Positions 1-11,737 of a stretch of 64,000 bases of DNA are shown here, piece after piece; position 1 is the first letter of the stretch; the number at the start of each line of letters is the position of its first letter. Below the pieces are notes generated by a model. The model searched no databases, was not told where the DNA came from, and saw only the letters and a program-made list of their open reading frames with translations. This DNA is from Mesorhabditis belari (taxonomy: Eukaryota; Nematoda; Chromadorea; Rhabditida; Rhabditidae), in contig CAUEEP010000733.1 of NCBI GenBank assembly GCA_958450365.1, positions 434,001 through 498,000 of the forward strand. The letters run 5' to 3'. The position numbers were made by a program, and so were the translations under genes.

Positions 1-33
1 TTTTATGTCTCTTTTTCATATTCTTCTTCTTAC

Positions 34-3000
34 CGGACTTGCTGTCACATAGCTGTAGTGAAGGTCCATGTAGTCAACTCCTTTGTACAACTCGAAAGCG
101 GCCTGAAAAGTGATTGAGGTGGCTGCCTTCAAATTTTTTCGAATGGTCTCCGGCAAGAAGCACCTACATTCACTCCATCGACCCGACAAAACCAATCGGC
201 CGCCAAACAGTTGTTATTCGTTGGATCATTTCTGAACAAAACATCGGTTAGTGATGAGATGCTCAATTTGAGAGTTCACCTATAACGGAATGAGTACGTT
301 CCCCACACCCATCCATCGTAGTTGTCCTTGTAGGAGCTCACATTGTATGCACACCGTTGACAAGCTGAACCGAGTAGTTCTTTAAGAAGAGACTCTTGTA
401 AATCTACATCTTCAATCAAAACTCAAGGCTTCAACCTTAACAATTGAAAGAATTCAACTACCAGGCAGTGGTGTTGTTGTGGCCTTCGTTGTCGTCGTTG
501 TGGCTATTGTGTTTGCATAGCAATCGTATTTGAAGGTTGCCTAGACATGTTTGTTCAGAAAATTTCTGCAACTTTTTGTTTTTTTCTTGAATCAGCCTCA
601 CCTCTCCATCGAAGCTCCACTGCCCGTTGTTGTTGCACACAAATGGTCGGTAATTGGCTTGTGATGTGGTGTCGTTGAAGCCGGCCTGTAAAAGAATTGA
701 TTTCAGTCATTTGTTTAATTTTCTGTTTCAACTATTTAGCAAACTTTTCTGATGTTCTCTTTGTATTGGGGCGTCATTCTCTCAAAAATTTCACAAGAAG
801 TCAAAGCACACTAACCGGATTCACATTCTCGTTGTAGCCGTAGTGTTTGGAGGTGTAGTTGACGCCTTTGTACAACTCGAATTTTGCCTGAAAAAGTTGT
901 GTGAAATTTCGCTTAGATTCAAGTCAATTTTATTCAGTTTTCGACTCACTTTTGTGTATGGAGCGGGGATTTGACAAAACCAATCGGCCACCAAACAGTT
1001 GTTCTGTGTTACATCGTTTCTAGCGATTAACGATTAAGACGACATTTATAGACAATAACCTATATCCAAAAGTCGCCGTTCCATGTGTCCACGCGGTCGT
1101 TGGATATTCTTCATTGTATTCGGGCAAGTTTCTGGCACATTGTTGACAAGCTGAAGTGACTTTTGGGTCAACTTAACTAACGGTTCTGATGTTTCGAGGT
1201 TGATGGACTAATGGACAAATTTAACTTAACAAATGGATTAAGGAAAAATTTCTCAATTATTCACGTTTTAGAAACAAGGATGAAAACGAGTACCCGGTTT
1301 TGGTGTAGTTGTTGTCGTTGTTCCCAAACTGTACGTGGCACCGGCGTACGGGATTTGACTCGTCGTCACGTTGGATTGGACTGAAGCCGAGACTGAAAGA
1401 AAGTAGTTGCAACTCTTTAAAATCATCAATCACCAACCATATCTGTAGGTGAAAGTGAAGTTGTTGAGACTGTAGCGATTGTTGAGGAGCACCGGCATGA
1501 TATGACCCTCAGAGATCACCTTCTCGCCCACATCCTCTTTGCAACAGAAGCTAAAGCAGATTTGAAGTCTTTTTTTAATCTTTAAAAGCATTCCGCAGTT
1601 CTACCGTCTTCTCTCCCAATCTTTCAATCGAGCACTCACCGAATTCCCGTGTAGCGATGATCGGTGATCACCTTCGCTTCAAGACTCATATACTCGCACC
1701 CACTAGAGCATTGAGCGTTCGTCATCCTCGTGATCATCAACTCGATCTTGTTCCCAACGGGTGCCTAGAGACAAATTTGTTTTCAAGAAATGAACATTTT
1801 CCTAGACTCTGATCAAGAAGTTGCATGTCTCCCAGAAGTCTCCCACACCATTCTCCGAAGCGCCAACCGCCTGAATTTGTGTTTGGAGAGTCGTCGTTGC
1901 TGTCAGCTCAGTTCCACAACCAGGTGGCTGAAATGGGAAATGGATGGGTCTACCGATCTTCACAGACTGACCCTAATTGAGCAAGTGGCACCACCCCATC
2001 CACTTGGGCAAATGCACGTATTGCAGTCTCTCGGGTTTCTGAAGCCTCCATTCACACAATTGGCCCCCGATGTGCATTTCTCTGAAAAATATGTACCGTC
2101 AAGCTTAACTGGTTAGCGGATAAATGGGTTTCATGAAGTAGCGTACGTTTGCACTGATAATGCTCGTTCATCATCGAGATGTCGTAGAAGGCGATCTGCC
2201 TTGAACCCATCGCGTACTGATATTCATCGATCTGCAAATTTGGAGGTCATGGGGTCATTGGCGGACAACGGCTAAATGCCCACCTTTGCATACATGGTCC
2301 TCGTCGTTGTATCCTCAAGGTAATCCCAGATGAAATCCGTATCTTTGTACTGCATGATGCTTCCGTACTCGAAAGGCAGCCCGTAGTTGTAGTTGGTTTC
2401 GTTTGTTTGCTAGAATTAAGGCCAGATTAGTTAGGGCATCAACCACTCTGTAAGCTCATCTTTTGTATGTTTGTAAAAAGTTCTCTAGGGTAAATGATGC
2501 AGCTGAATCAATTAGTTTAGTTTTAAAGCGGTTCTAGCAAAAGCACAAGATAAAAACAGGTGAACAAAGGTTGAATGGGATCATATAGATAAAAGCCCTA
2601 ACTGATTGAGGTCTACCGCCATGTTTTCAATGGAGCTTTTGTGCTTTAGCGAACCTCGTTGAAATTTGAGACATGACTGGTGTTCACATTATTCTTGTAC
2701 ACTGTCACAGAGTCCTTCACATCGTAGCGGCTCATCTCGTGGAAGAAACCGAGCGCGTGCGCAATCTCGTGCACACAGTTGCGGAACTGAAAATGAAGAT
2801 GAACTTAAGTCAAAAGTTATTTCTTTAGTAACGGGATGGTAAAAATTATCGAAAGGTAGATTATGCCATTCAAAAGTGTCATGTCATTAAAAAACAAAGT
2901 GACATGGGTCATTCAGAAGAAGACAAGAGTCATGAGAAGTTTATGGTACATACATTGCCGCAACTGTCGGCGAGTTTAATGATTTGCTCTCCACCGATCA

Positions 3001-4559
3001 TCCCAACACTCGACGAACAACCAGTGTCCTTTCGGAAGCGGACACGGTTTCTGAAATTTGAAAGCTCTTCATTTTTCTTTTAACAAACGGTGCATTTGCA
3101 TCTTCCACAAAGTTGATGCACGTCATACTTTTCCAGAAATCGATGCCAATCTGGGCGAATTTTTTTGTCTTTTCAGGTAGATTCGCGTCGAAGACGTAGT
3201 AGAACGTCCCAGATGTCCACAGCTTCCCCGGTAGCTTGATCGGGTGTTGGGCCTAAAGGTAAATGAGCTAACAATCACAAAACTCCGGTAAGACCTCACT
3301 AACGAACTTTTGAAAGGATTTTGTAAAAACGTTTTACTCTCGAGGTTTACCCTTTATGATTTGTAATTGAAGTTCACCTGTATTCGAATTACGATTTCAA
3401 AACCCACCTGTCTTTTCACTCTATCGTCTGCGTCGTCCAGGAACTCGCCGAGCAATGCATCGACTTGATCACTATAAAAGAGCTCTTTGTGCAAAATTAT
3501 ATAAAGGTTTTAAGAAAACAATTGTTTCTTTTGTGTTTTGTAAAGAATCGCATGTCGAATTTTATTTTCAAGAACTCACTCGCTGAGCATCATGTCTCCG
3601 CCGTACAACGAGCCAGCCACGCCAGCTGCGATGTTGATCTGAAAGTGAGATAGAAAAGTGATTTCAAAAATTGTTATAATCGATTTAAAGAAATTATATT
3701 GAATCAACTCAGAACCGAGATGTGAGTTTCAAACAAAAATCTAAATGAAGACAAATATGTGCTACGTCAGAATCCGATCAGGATGATTGTAATCGGATCC
3801 GGACGTCCTGATCCGATTTGGACGTCCTAATCCGATCACGATCATTCTTTAGCAAAATACCCCCTCTAACTCAAAATACAACTGTTGGAACTCAAAAAAC
3901 TAGGGTTGTAACTCAAAACATCGCCCTAGTAACTAAAAATACAAGGGTTGTAACTTTTTTAAGCCTTTTTTATAAAGATCATATCCCCGATCATAATCCC
4001 ATATCGTGATCAGATCCGGACGCCTGATCGGATTCGAACGTAACATATGCAAAATGAATAAACCTCTTGGATGTCCTTTTCGGCATTTGGGGGCAGTGGC
4101 GATCGGGCGCGTGGTTTGAAGTTCTAAATGATCGTTTTTTATGCGAAAAGTTTACATAATAACTTCAAAACGGTGAGATTAAATCATAAATTTTCGTATT
4201 TTCGTTCAAGCTTCAAAGAGATGAGACCTTGATCTTCTCGGTGATGATGGCCTTTTCTTGGGCGGTCTGCGCCACACCCTTCATTGCCTCGTTGGCTCGA
4301 TCCAACGCCAGCATGAAACGGTCGACGTTTGTTTTGTTGCCGAATGACTGAATGAATGGATTTACATTTGTCAATTAGTGTGATCAACTGGAATGTTTAA
4401 ATTAGTGAATCTTTACGATACCTGCTTGAAGCGATAGATTTGCTCTTCATTCCATCTGCCCCAATTGTGTTTGGGGAACAATTTCTTGATCCAATCGAAT
4501 CCCCTCGACTCGACACAACCAACAACAGCAAGAAACAGGAGGATATAGATGGCTTTCAT
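34..4559 (-). CDS. Astacin metalloprotease (NAS-like) with EGF, CUB and tandem C6-like modules; 3' end beyond the window
   Basis: Secreted zinc endopeptidase. The 23 exons found, in coding order, begin 4559-4422, 4347-4228, 4123-4064, 3638-3580, 3471-3408, 3252-3089, 3050-2954, 2786-2655, 2409-2284, 2231-2147, and continue to 102-34; all phases agree. The order is: signal peptide starting MKAIYILLFLAVVG, propeptide ending in a furin-like RVKRQ, and a catalytic domain with the complete zinc site HEIAHALGFFHE and Met-turn YGSIMQY. The Met-turn has Gln where SIMHY is more usual. An EGF module (exon 2081-1972) and a CUB domain (about 1927-1438) follow. Then comes a Thr-rich linker and two six-cysteine modules: CQQCA, NNCLVADWFC, VCNNNGQW and YDCYA in the first, CQRCA and NNCLAADWFC in the second. 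The pattern resembles the nematode C6 domain, but that name is inference. The gene runs off the left edge. A MITE sits in intron 3. Confidence 0.9.
3766..4041. mobile_element. MITE-like inverted-repeat element in astacin intron 3
   Basis: The left end begins AATCCGATCAGGATG and the right end, read in reverse, begins AATCCGATCAGGCGTCC, giving imperfect terminal inverted repeats. Related words (GATCCGGACG, TCCGATC) recur inside each end. Between them are three short repeats of a CTCAAAATAC / GGGTTGTAACTC type. No coding sequence is visible. It lies wholly inside the intron between exons 3638-3580 and 4123-4064. Confidence 0.55.
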
Positions 4560-5439
4560 CTAGATTGAAAATTTAGACTACCTTTAGATAAAAGAGACAC
4601 CTGACTTTCTAGCTTTCTTGTTTGCAAGCCGAGCGGCTTTCTATGGTTATTTAGAAGTGCTTTTCTCATCCCTTTTGGGCTATTTAGCAATAGATGCTAG
4701 CTAAAGAAAAATGCCTAACCAGTATTAGTTACTGTGAATTTTTAACAAAGAAAAGTAGGATTTTAACTAAACAAGAAACTTTCGGAAAACAGATGTCTTG
4801 GCACTAAGCTATAATACAAAAAACGAGATTGGATAACCTCCGAGCTGGAGCTGTGACTTCGAGTCGCGTCCAACGATCCTTATAAACATTTTTGCACAGA
4901 CGACTAGACCTTTACTAAAGCTCTATTTTCAAGCGCAGTCACATTCACATAGTGGGCTTTGAGTAGACAATGACTAGCTAAATGTACAGTTTTTTAATTT
5001 CAAAAAAGTTGTGACAAAAAGTGATCATGTGGGGAGATCAAATGTCCAATTTCGAACAACAATCACAAAGGATAGTTCTGCAAAAGACTACAAAAACGAT
5101 TTGAGGACAATGAACAGCCACGGCTATACGTTTAGACTAAACCTCAAACTGTACAACTCTAGTCCTTTTGTTGTCACTTTGAAAAATGGCACGTTTAAAA
5201 TTTTTTTTATTAAAATTGGACTTTAGTGCCAAGTTGTGACGCCGGACTAGACGAGTCGTCAAATCGGGAAGTGTACTTGTCAAATACAGAATTTGCCTTT
5301 TATCAAACCCTTTTGAGTGGTGTGTATATATTGTGTGATTCTGATGAAACGTATTCCCAAAAACAAAGCATAAAAAATTTTATTACTCAAAGACGTTCGA
5401 CGAGTCACGCTCACATCACTAAATTCTCCAAAAACAGGA
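4560..5439. other. Intergenic: astacin upstream region and downstream region of the YP-repeat gene
   Basis: No gene is supported here. The 4560-4900 part is the likely promoter/5' region of the astacin gene. Plus-strand ORFs at 5011-5453 lack domain or splice context. On the minus strand an AATAAA (near 5380) lies about 60 nt downstream of the stop of the small secreted gene and is its probable polyadenylation signal. Confidence 0.5.
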
Positions 5440-6159
5440 TCAAATTACATTAGCTGGAGCGTCAGTTGGATCGATGAATGGGGCGCTCTGAAAAAAAACA
5501 CCGAGTCATTTGTGGAATTTATGCAAACTTATTTTAACTTCAATTTATGTGAGTTTATTCCTTATCCCTAAACCGGTACATCTGACTATTTTTGACCAAA
5601 CTCTATGCCTTCTCAACCCCTCCCCAGTACCTCGATGTCTCGGTGTCCATAAGAACTATCGATTTAGAGTGAAGAAATAAAATCTTTGTTACATTCTAAC
5701 CAAGATTTTGTCTCTTTACTTCAAATCGATAGCTCAGAAGTCGAAATAGGGCGTGATTCTCTAAACGTATAGGTCATTTCGATCGTGTTGCTATTTTCGA
5801 CCGGCTTCCCATGCAAATTTCCAATTTTGATGCAGTATGTGATCAAAAAAGTGACAATCTTGCCGTTCGACGTACCGTTTGTGCCTCTTCACTCGAGCTG
5901 CTCTTCGCATGGTGGTGGTCGTGGCCTCGATGAGGCCCGTGTGGGTGGGCAAATGCAGGGAAGTGACGGGGTGTCTTAAGACTTGTTTGGATTAAATACA
6001 TTAATTCAATTAAAATATTTCGATTACCTCAATGACACCTTGGTGTCCAGGGTATGGGTATGGATATGGATATGGGTAGGGGTAAGGGTAAGGGTAGGGA
6101 TAGCCCAACACAGGCACCACCACCATCAGGGCAAAAAGCACGAGGCTCAGAGAATGCAT
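5440..6159 (-). CDS. Small secreted Tyr-Pro-repeat, His-rich protein
   Basis: Three exons in consistent phase: 6159-6028, 5974-5876 and 5487-5440, giving 92 residues. Residues 1-19 form a signal peptide (MHSLSLVLFALMVVVPVLG). Next comes an uninterrupted run of eight Tyr-Pro dipeptides, then GHQGVIE. Exon 2 encodes a His/Pro-rich stretch (HPHGPHRGHDHHH) followed by a Ser run. Exon 3 adds a short acidic tail ending ANVI. The start chosen is the Met that opens the signal peptide; an in-frame Met lies 19 codons upstream but would bury it. A YP-rich, His-rich secreted product fits a cuticle/extracellular-matrix or metal-binding peptide, but I recognise no family. An AATAAA follows the stop. Confidence 0.6.
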
Positions 6160-6399
6160 ATTTGAAGAGTTTGCTGGATGCACATAATTTCGAGAGTGTT
6201 TATGTACCGTTTTCATTTCCCATAAACCTAATGGTCAGCTCATAAAGATCATAGTATTTTATGGCTTCATTTACAAATGGCGAGTCAATGCCATAGAATT
6301 ATGACTTTTTGAGCACATCAACATCAACAAAATGAAGTCTTTTCAATGTTAAAGATGAATGTTTGTTATAAATAAGAAGCTATCTATCCCTGCCCCATC

Positions 6400-7380
6400 A
6401 CCTCCATCAAGTTCTCCCTCAATGATCTCTCCATCGATGTCCCGATTGACAGCGAAAAGAAACTCTCGCATTTCCCCAATGTTTATCACAAATAAAATTT
6501 ACATTTGTGATCTCTCTGAACTTTTTGGCATCTGTTAAATGAAATTGATGAGGGGACTAAAAAGATTCAGCCATTTGAACTTTTGAAACTAACTTCAAAA
6601 GCTACTCAACACCGTATTCTATCTGCTTCTATCAGTGTAAGGAGACTGTAAGTAGAATACTAGGATGTGTCGCAGAGGCTTCACCATGGACACTTGGTGA
6701 TCTAGCTGGTGGCTTTCTGTGTTTATATTCATGATGAGCCTGTTCTTGAATACGAGAAAATTTAATTTCTATAAAAAGTCTCTGTAGAAATTTGCACCAG
6801 ATTATCCCTTTTTTTGTTATTTGATTTGTTTCTTTGACTCACTCCACTCATCACAATCCACATCAACGAAGAGATACACCAAAATAGCTCAAAGCCGATC
6901 TCAAATGGATAGACTTTATCGTCGGGATCCGATTCTCGTTCGTTCATCAAATTTGTCCCAACACTGTACAACACATGCTATTACTGAAAATAATTTTTTA
7001 AGTTTTTAGAACTTCAAGTTCCAAGAAACAATTTCTAATTAACGCTCTGCTTTTTACACCGATTCAATTATAAATTCAAGCCAAAACCTGTCATAATGGT
7101 GCCACAGATCAGCACTTCAACCGCTTCAAAATTTCAAATGCAGCGAGATTTCTTCTCTTCAAACATTGTAACAAATAAAGCTAGTAAACGCTTTTTGTCT
7201 GCAAGTGAAAGACTTAAGTGCAAACTTTTGTAGTTAACGAAAGATTTTCGTAGTTGGGGTGAGCAGAAAAGAGATTCAAAAGATCTCTGGGATTCGACGC
7301 AATTTCGGATTCAAGGAGAAGAGCAATTGTGACGAAGTGTGAGCTTAAATTCTCTTCAAACGTTTTTTGACACTAAAAAG
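6400..7380 (-). other. Unresolved coding-like exon fragments
   Basis: Several minus-strand stretches look exon-like but could not be joined into one model. One opens after a TTTTTAG acceptor near 7372 and reads CQKTFEENLSSHFVTIALLL for about 50 codons. One follows TTGCAG near 7195 (KKRLLALFVTMFEE, stop near 7132). One near 7120-7080 reads AVEVLICGTIMT. One at about 6990-6850 is hydrophobic in one frame (FELFWCISSLMWIVMSG) and ends at a good GTGAGT donor. Together they might form one or two membrane-protein genes, but phases conflict and no family is recognised. Confidence 0.3.
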
Positions 7381-7670
7381 TTGGCTTTACATATTTAAAG
7401 GAGTTGACGACACAAAGGTGGATATCATTTTAATTGATCATTGTAATTATTCCGTGGCTATCCTGAATTGTCAAACATTTAAAGAGTTTTAGAAATCAAT
7501 CCTTAAATGGAATTTTGTTTGACTCAAACAATGCCAAATCGAGTTTTATATGGTGCTAAGTTTAGCTGTCCAATTATAGAACCATCGGTATTGAGACAAA
7601 GAGTGATACTGGCTCAATGATTCAAGAAAAAAAAAAGATTTATTCAGTTAATTTCGCTGGATAAATAAGT

Positions 7671-9470
7671 TTAGGAATCTAGATGCCTTCTTGCCAATCC
7701 AATCGGAGCTCTCTTCCCAAAAAGAGCATAATCATAAAAATAAGCAGCTTTCAAATAGGACAACGTTTTCGAATTCGATAAAATGGCCCGTCTCCACCCA
7801 TTGTACTTTCGATGGGAATTCAGATTGACTTGGCTGTCTTTGCGCACAATTCGCCGGAGAGCCTAAATTTGTTTTCAGTTTAAGCATTCTTTGAGCATGC
7901 TTTCAATAGTAAAATAAGCCTAAGAGTGAATAACTTGTAAAAGTAATCGAACAGCATCGAGCTCAGCTTAAAAGACTACAGGTGAACCCTACGTACGGCA
8001 TCAAATTCAACTTTAAAAGGTACACAAGCTGGTCTAGGTTTTATTTCAGAAGTCCGACTTAAGTTCATACCTATCCCTAGTCAGTACTAAAGTTTAAAAT
8101 AGATGAAAGTGTTAGGAATTCTAATGACAATTACAATCCCTTACTCTCTGCCAAATCCATCGAGGAATGTCCGTTGATCGGAAGACCCTGACAAGTCGTT
8201 TCTTCATCAAACCCCGATTATTTGTGTACTCGATGACTTTATCCGTTTTGTGATGTTTTGAGATATCGCAGTACCTGTAAAACACAAATCTTTTTATAGT
8301 GAATTTAAAATGTGAGCCATGCAAATCGGCAAACCAATTAGCATGGGAATATTCATTTGGATTGTCTCATAAGCTGAAAAATAAGAATTTTTCTAGCTTT
8401 CAACGCAAACCCGATTGAGTTTGGGTCAAAGTTGGGTCATAAATCGAATCGTAAACGGCTTGTAGTGCCGGCTTGTAAACAGTAGCCACATACCAAGATT
8501 GTGGACTGATATGATGTCTCAAACGTGGCTGATCCCTTGCGCCGAGTGGAAAATTCCCATCCTTCAATATTCGATAGACACCACGGGCAAACGTGTGCAC
8601 ATTTTTGCCGGCCTCCCCACACAAATGCTCTCGTCTAAGCGATTTTTAAAGTTGTTGAATCTTTTCTTAAGCACATATAATATTATCATAGAAAGAAAAC
8701 ACAAATTAGCCATTCCCACTCAAATTAGAGATGAAATTGCTTTTCAAAAATTCCCCTGCTCACTCACTCGCACATGTGTGCATATATGGAAAGGAAACGA
8801 TCGACGGGATCTCTCCAGATGAAGAATCTCTCCTTGTCCCTCCATCCAGTGAATGGAACCATCGCTGACGTGGCCATCATTTCACGTCGTTGCTCCGGGA
8901 AGCAAATGCTAAAATTGGTGATTTTTAAAATACCGTACTGTTTTTTCTAGTAGTTCGGATATCAAGGTATCAAACTTCAGAGAAAAAAGCTTTTGGTAAA
9001 ACTGTGAGTAAAGAAATCGACTTCTTTGTTTGAAGTGTGTCCTACTTTCCGAAGCCTGTATTGAGTCGTCGATCCCTGAAGGCAGTGATTCGACCGTCTC
9101 TCTTCAACAAAGCAATTTCGCAATGGATCTATAAATTTCAGTATCTCGTTCATCAGCGACTTCTAGTTTTATAGAGTTTGACTAAATTCAGTTTTAGTGG
9201 CTTCACGAAGAGCCACAATTCCTCACATTTGCCATCATTTGGGTCATCGTCTTTGCCGGCCCCAAATAGAGAAGATTTCCAAATTTCTAAATATAGTGAC
9301 TAATTTGTTAGACTTGAAAAATAAAGAATGTCGAAATTAAAATTAGAAAATTTTTCATGGAAACCCACATAGCTAGCACAGGCACCAGCATTTCCTTGAG
9401 GTGGTACTGGCTGGAGGGATCTTGATCCGTGAAAGAGACCAAGTATTAGGGTAATGATTAAAAGGAACAT
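7671..9470 (-). CDS. Carbohydrate sulfotransferase (Sulfotransfer_2-like)
   Basis: Seven exons with agreeing phases: 9470-9365, 9286-9183, 9128-9046, 8908-8768, 8634-8494, 8274-8145 and 7862-7671, giving 298 residues. The family transfers sulfate from PAPS to glycans in the secretory pathway. Exon 1 supplies a signal peptide or anchor (MFLLIITLILGLFHG). The 3'-phosphate-binding motif is clear: WRDPVDRFLSIY. It is followed by the nematode pattern NVHTFARGVYRIL, then HHISPQSWYCD, and a C-terminal block ending YFYDYALFG. The N-terminal 5'-PSB lysine region is not obvious, so activity is uncertain. Exon 2 ends at a weak donor (GTCAAA). An AATAAA lies just past the stop. It resembles the expanded C. 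elegans sulfotransferase family rather than a specific named gene. Confidence 0.8.
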
Positions 9471-10605
9471 TGAAAATGGATAGAAGAGGAGAAGATTGAC
9501 AGGAACAGGACGACTTTTCTTGGCAAAGAAAGAGAAAACCGGTGAAAGGAATCTTTGGGCTGGATCGGTTTATACCCGGCTCACAAAGCAAGTTTTTTTT
9601 TTCTTGATTCAGGTTGAATTTTTGCTTTTTGAAATTTTTGCCAAAATGTTTTGTGCCAGTGTGTAGCCCTTTCTGTGATCTTCATTTTGGTAAGGAGATT
9701 GTCTAAAAAGTGAAGTGAACAATGGGTAAAATTGTGGTCAAAAACCCTGTGGTTCCAAGCAAGTAATAATCAATTTAAAAGATTATTGGCACTTGGTTGC
9801 GGTGCGGTGTCGGAGATCGGAGATAATTTTTTGCAATAAGGAAAAATGTGTTCCGTGGGGTTTGTGCTTGGAAATTGCTTAAGTTAAATGAAAGAAACAA
9901 GTCACTATTTTTTTCTTCTGTCTCTCCCAGAAACAAAGTTTACAATAATAATAATACAATAAAAGCAGAGAGAACACATTTGAGACATTTTTAATTCAGA
10001 CGATTGGAAAATGGTTATCTCACTAAAAAGGATTTTTTTGATGCTTGATTCAATGTTTAACGATTCATCATGCATAATCAAAAGATCACAGGAAATAAAT
10101 CGAAACGTTTTATTGGTTTCATCTTTTCTTGCAAACGACATACGGTGTGGTGTAATCCGAGTACCGAAATCGCATCAACCAGAGCCCCGATTGAGGACAA
10201 TACGTTGAGCACTCGTCGATCGAGCCGACACAAAATTCAAGCGACTTATTTTGTTCCTCATTGATTTTATGATAAATGAGACAAATATTTAGGTGAAGTG
10301 GTTTTCAGATTTCGTCTCAAAATAAAAGGGCAACTGGGAGATCGTATCGCTGATCGAATAAGTGACACCCAAAAAAGTTGTTTCTTTCAAAAAACACACA
10401 TAATAAAGATTGAAAGGAATTGGCAAAAAAAAAGTATTACACCGGAGAGGGATTGAATCCTCGACCTTTTGCTTTCCGGGTAATTGCTCTAGTCACTGTC
10501 TAAGTTCTGTAAAACGTATTTGTAGAGTTTTAGATTAGAGCAAAAGCTTCCGAAACATTTTCTCCAGTTTGGTTGTTTTTTTTCTGTATTCAGTAACATT
10601 TTGCT
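9471..10605. other. Intergenic with a possible last exon at about 10263-10120 (-)
   Basis: Mostly AT-rich with no clear gene. On the minus strand about 48 codons at roughly 10263-10120 read as a Cys-containing stretch (including FCVGSIDECSTYCPQSGLW) ending in TGA. A CCAATAAAAC polyadenylation signal follows within about 10 nt. It could be the last exon of an unmodelled secreted protein. No upstream exon joins it in phase. Confidence 0.3.
10436..10508 (-). other. tRNA-like sequence (SINE or tRNA pseudogene)
   Basis: On the minus strand GACAGTGACTAGAGCAATTA resembles an A box/D arm, and GGATTCAATCCC resembles a B box/T loop about 30 nt further on. No convincing acceptor stem or anticodon stem forms around them, so I treat it as a tRNA-derived relic rather than a gene. 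Confidence 0.35.
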
Positions 10606-10996
10606 TTATAAGAAATGGAATGAGTTCTTTAGAAAAGTTCTCCTCTCGTCGCGTCTCGAAACTCGTAGGATCACATCTGAAAACTCGACAAAATCTTGGA
10701 AGTTTAGGTTTTTACAACTTCTGTCTTCATGCAAATTACAGAATAATTAACATCAGATGCAAATTCTATGAAATGCAAAACTCACCGAGCTTGTTCTCGA
10801 GAAGAGCCAGATATTGCCCAAAGACAGTCTTCATTTGATGAGCGTGGATCAGAACCAGCTTTTGCCCCTTCACATTCCCATGTTCAATGGAGCGAAAAAT
10901 AATGTTCCCATCTTTGCAATCAATGCCACAAAAGCATGTGACATCATTTGCCCCTTCTCGATGTACACGCTCAAGGATTAACTCGGTGCCGAACAT
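10606..10996 (-). CDS. Hypothetical small protein, two exons
   Basis: Exon 1 is 10996-10786 and ends at a strong donor (CTCG/GTGAGT). Exon 2 is 10676-10606 after TTTTCAG. Phases agree and give 93 residues: MFGTELILERVHREGANDVT, then CFCGIDCKDG, and a C-terminus ending FHFL. The frame stays open a few codons 5' of the Met back to a stop, so the start could instead lie in an unseen upstream exon. There is no signal peptide or transmembrane segment. I recognise no family. Confidence 0.4.
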
Positions 10997-11330
10997 GAAA
11001 AAGACCAACGCCTCAGTGCCGACACAATAGGTGAGTTGTTAAACAATAGCTTTTCCTTCTTTCAGAACGCTTTCCCGCTCGGGATCATAGAGACAATAGG
11101 AGTTAATTAAGAAGCGAAAAGCTTCTTGAAAAACCGAGAATATTGGCTGGCACATAGGAGTTATAGGAGTTTCAGGGGGGGAGGGCGGTGAAGGCTTAAG
11201 TATCCCTGGCACCTTCTCCTCCCCCCCCCCCCACCACTGGCTACGGGCATGAATGTGGAATTGTAAGCACATAGGACTTGCTAAACTTCTTCTTAAGCTG
11301 TAGATTCAAAAACAGTTAGCATAAATCGAA

Positions 11331-11620
11331 ATGTTGTAGGGTGGTCGGTGAAGCTGATGAGCACGGCGGAAACACGATGCACCCACATGGTGTTGATGGC
11401 CGAGGTGGCAATGGTGGCTGGGGAACACAACGTGGCGGCGATTGAGGGAATCGCGGGAAAGCCTTCGGCACCGGGGGTCATGACGGGGATGGAGGTGATG
11501 GTGGTAATTGGATGGGAGTGGGTTGCGCTGAGAGCTGGATTGGTGGAAACGGGGGCCACGGAGGAAACGGCGGCCATGGTGGAAACAGCGGAAATGGAGG
11601 CAATGGGGGCCACGGCTGAT
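11331..11620 (+). pseudogene. Glycine-rich (GGNGGHGG) ORF interrupted by an in-frame TGA
   Basis: Following a GTTGTAG acceptor-like site, one plus-strand frame reads GRGGNGGWGTQRGGD, then TGA, then continues in the same frame through FGTGGHDGDGGDGG and several GGNGGHGG repeats to a stop at GGHG. The composition matches nematode glycine-rich secreted/antimicrobial-type peptides. No signal-peptide exon is found upstream. The internal stop suggests a decayed copy, unless part of it is intronic. Confidence 0.4.
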
Positions 11621-11737
11621 TCGTATATCTTGTATTTCCAAACAAAATTCCTAATAAAACGTTTGCTTATTGTTTTTTTATGGAGAATAGTCGTTTAAGC
11701 GACTCGTAAATCTCTTAATTTGGAGTTGTTGTTGCTG

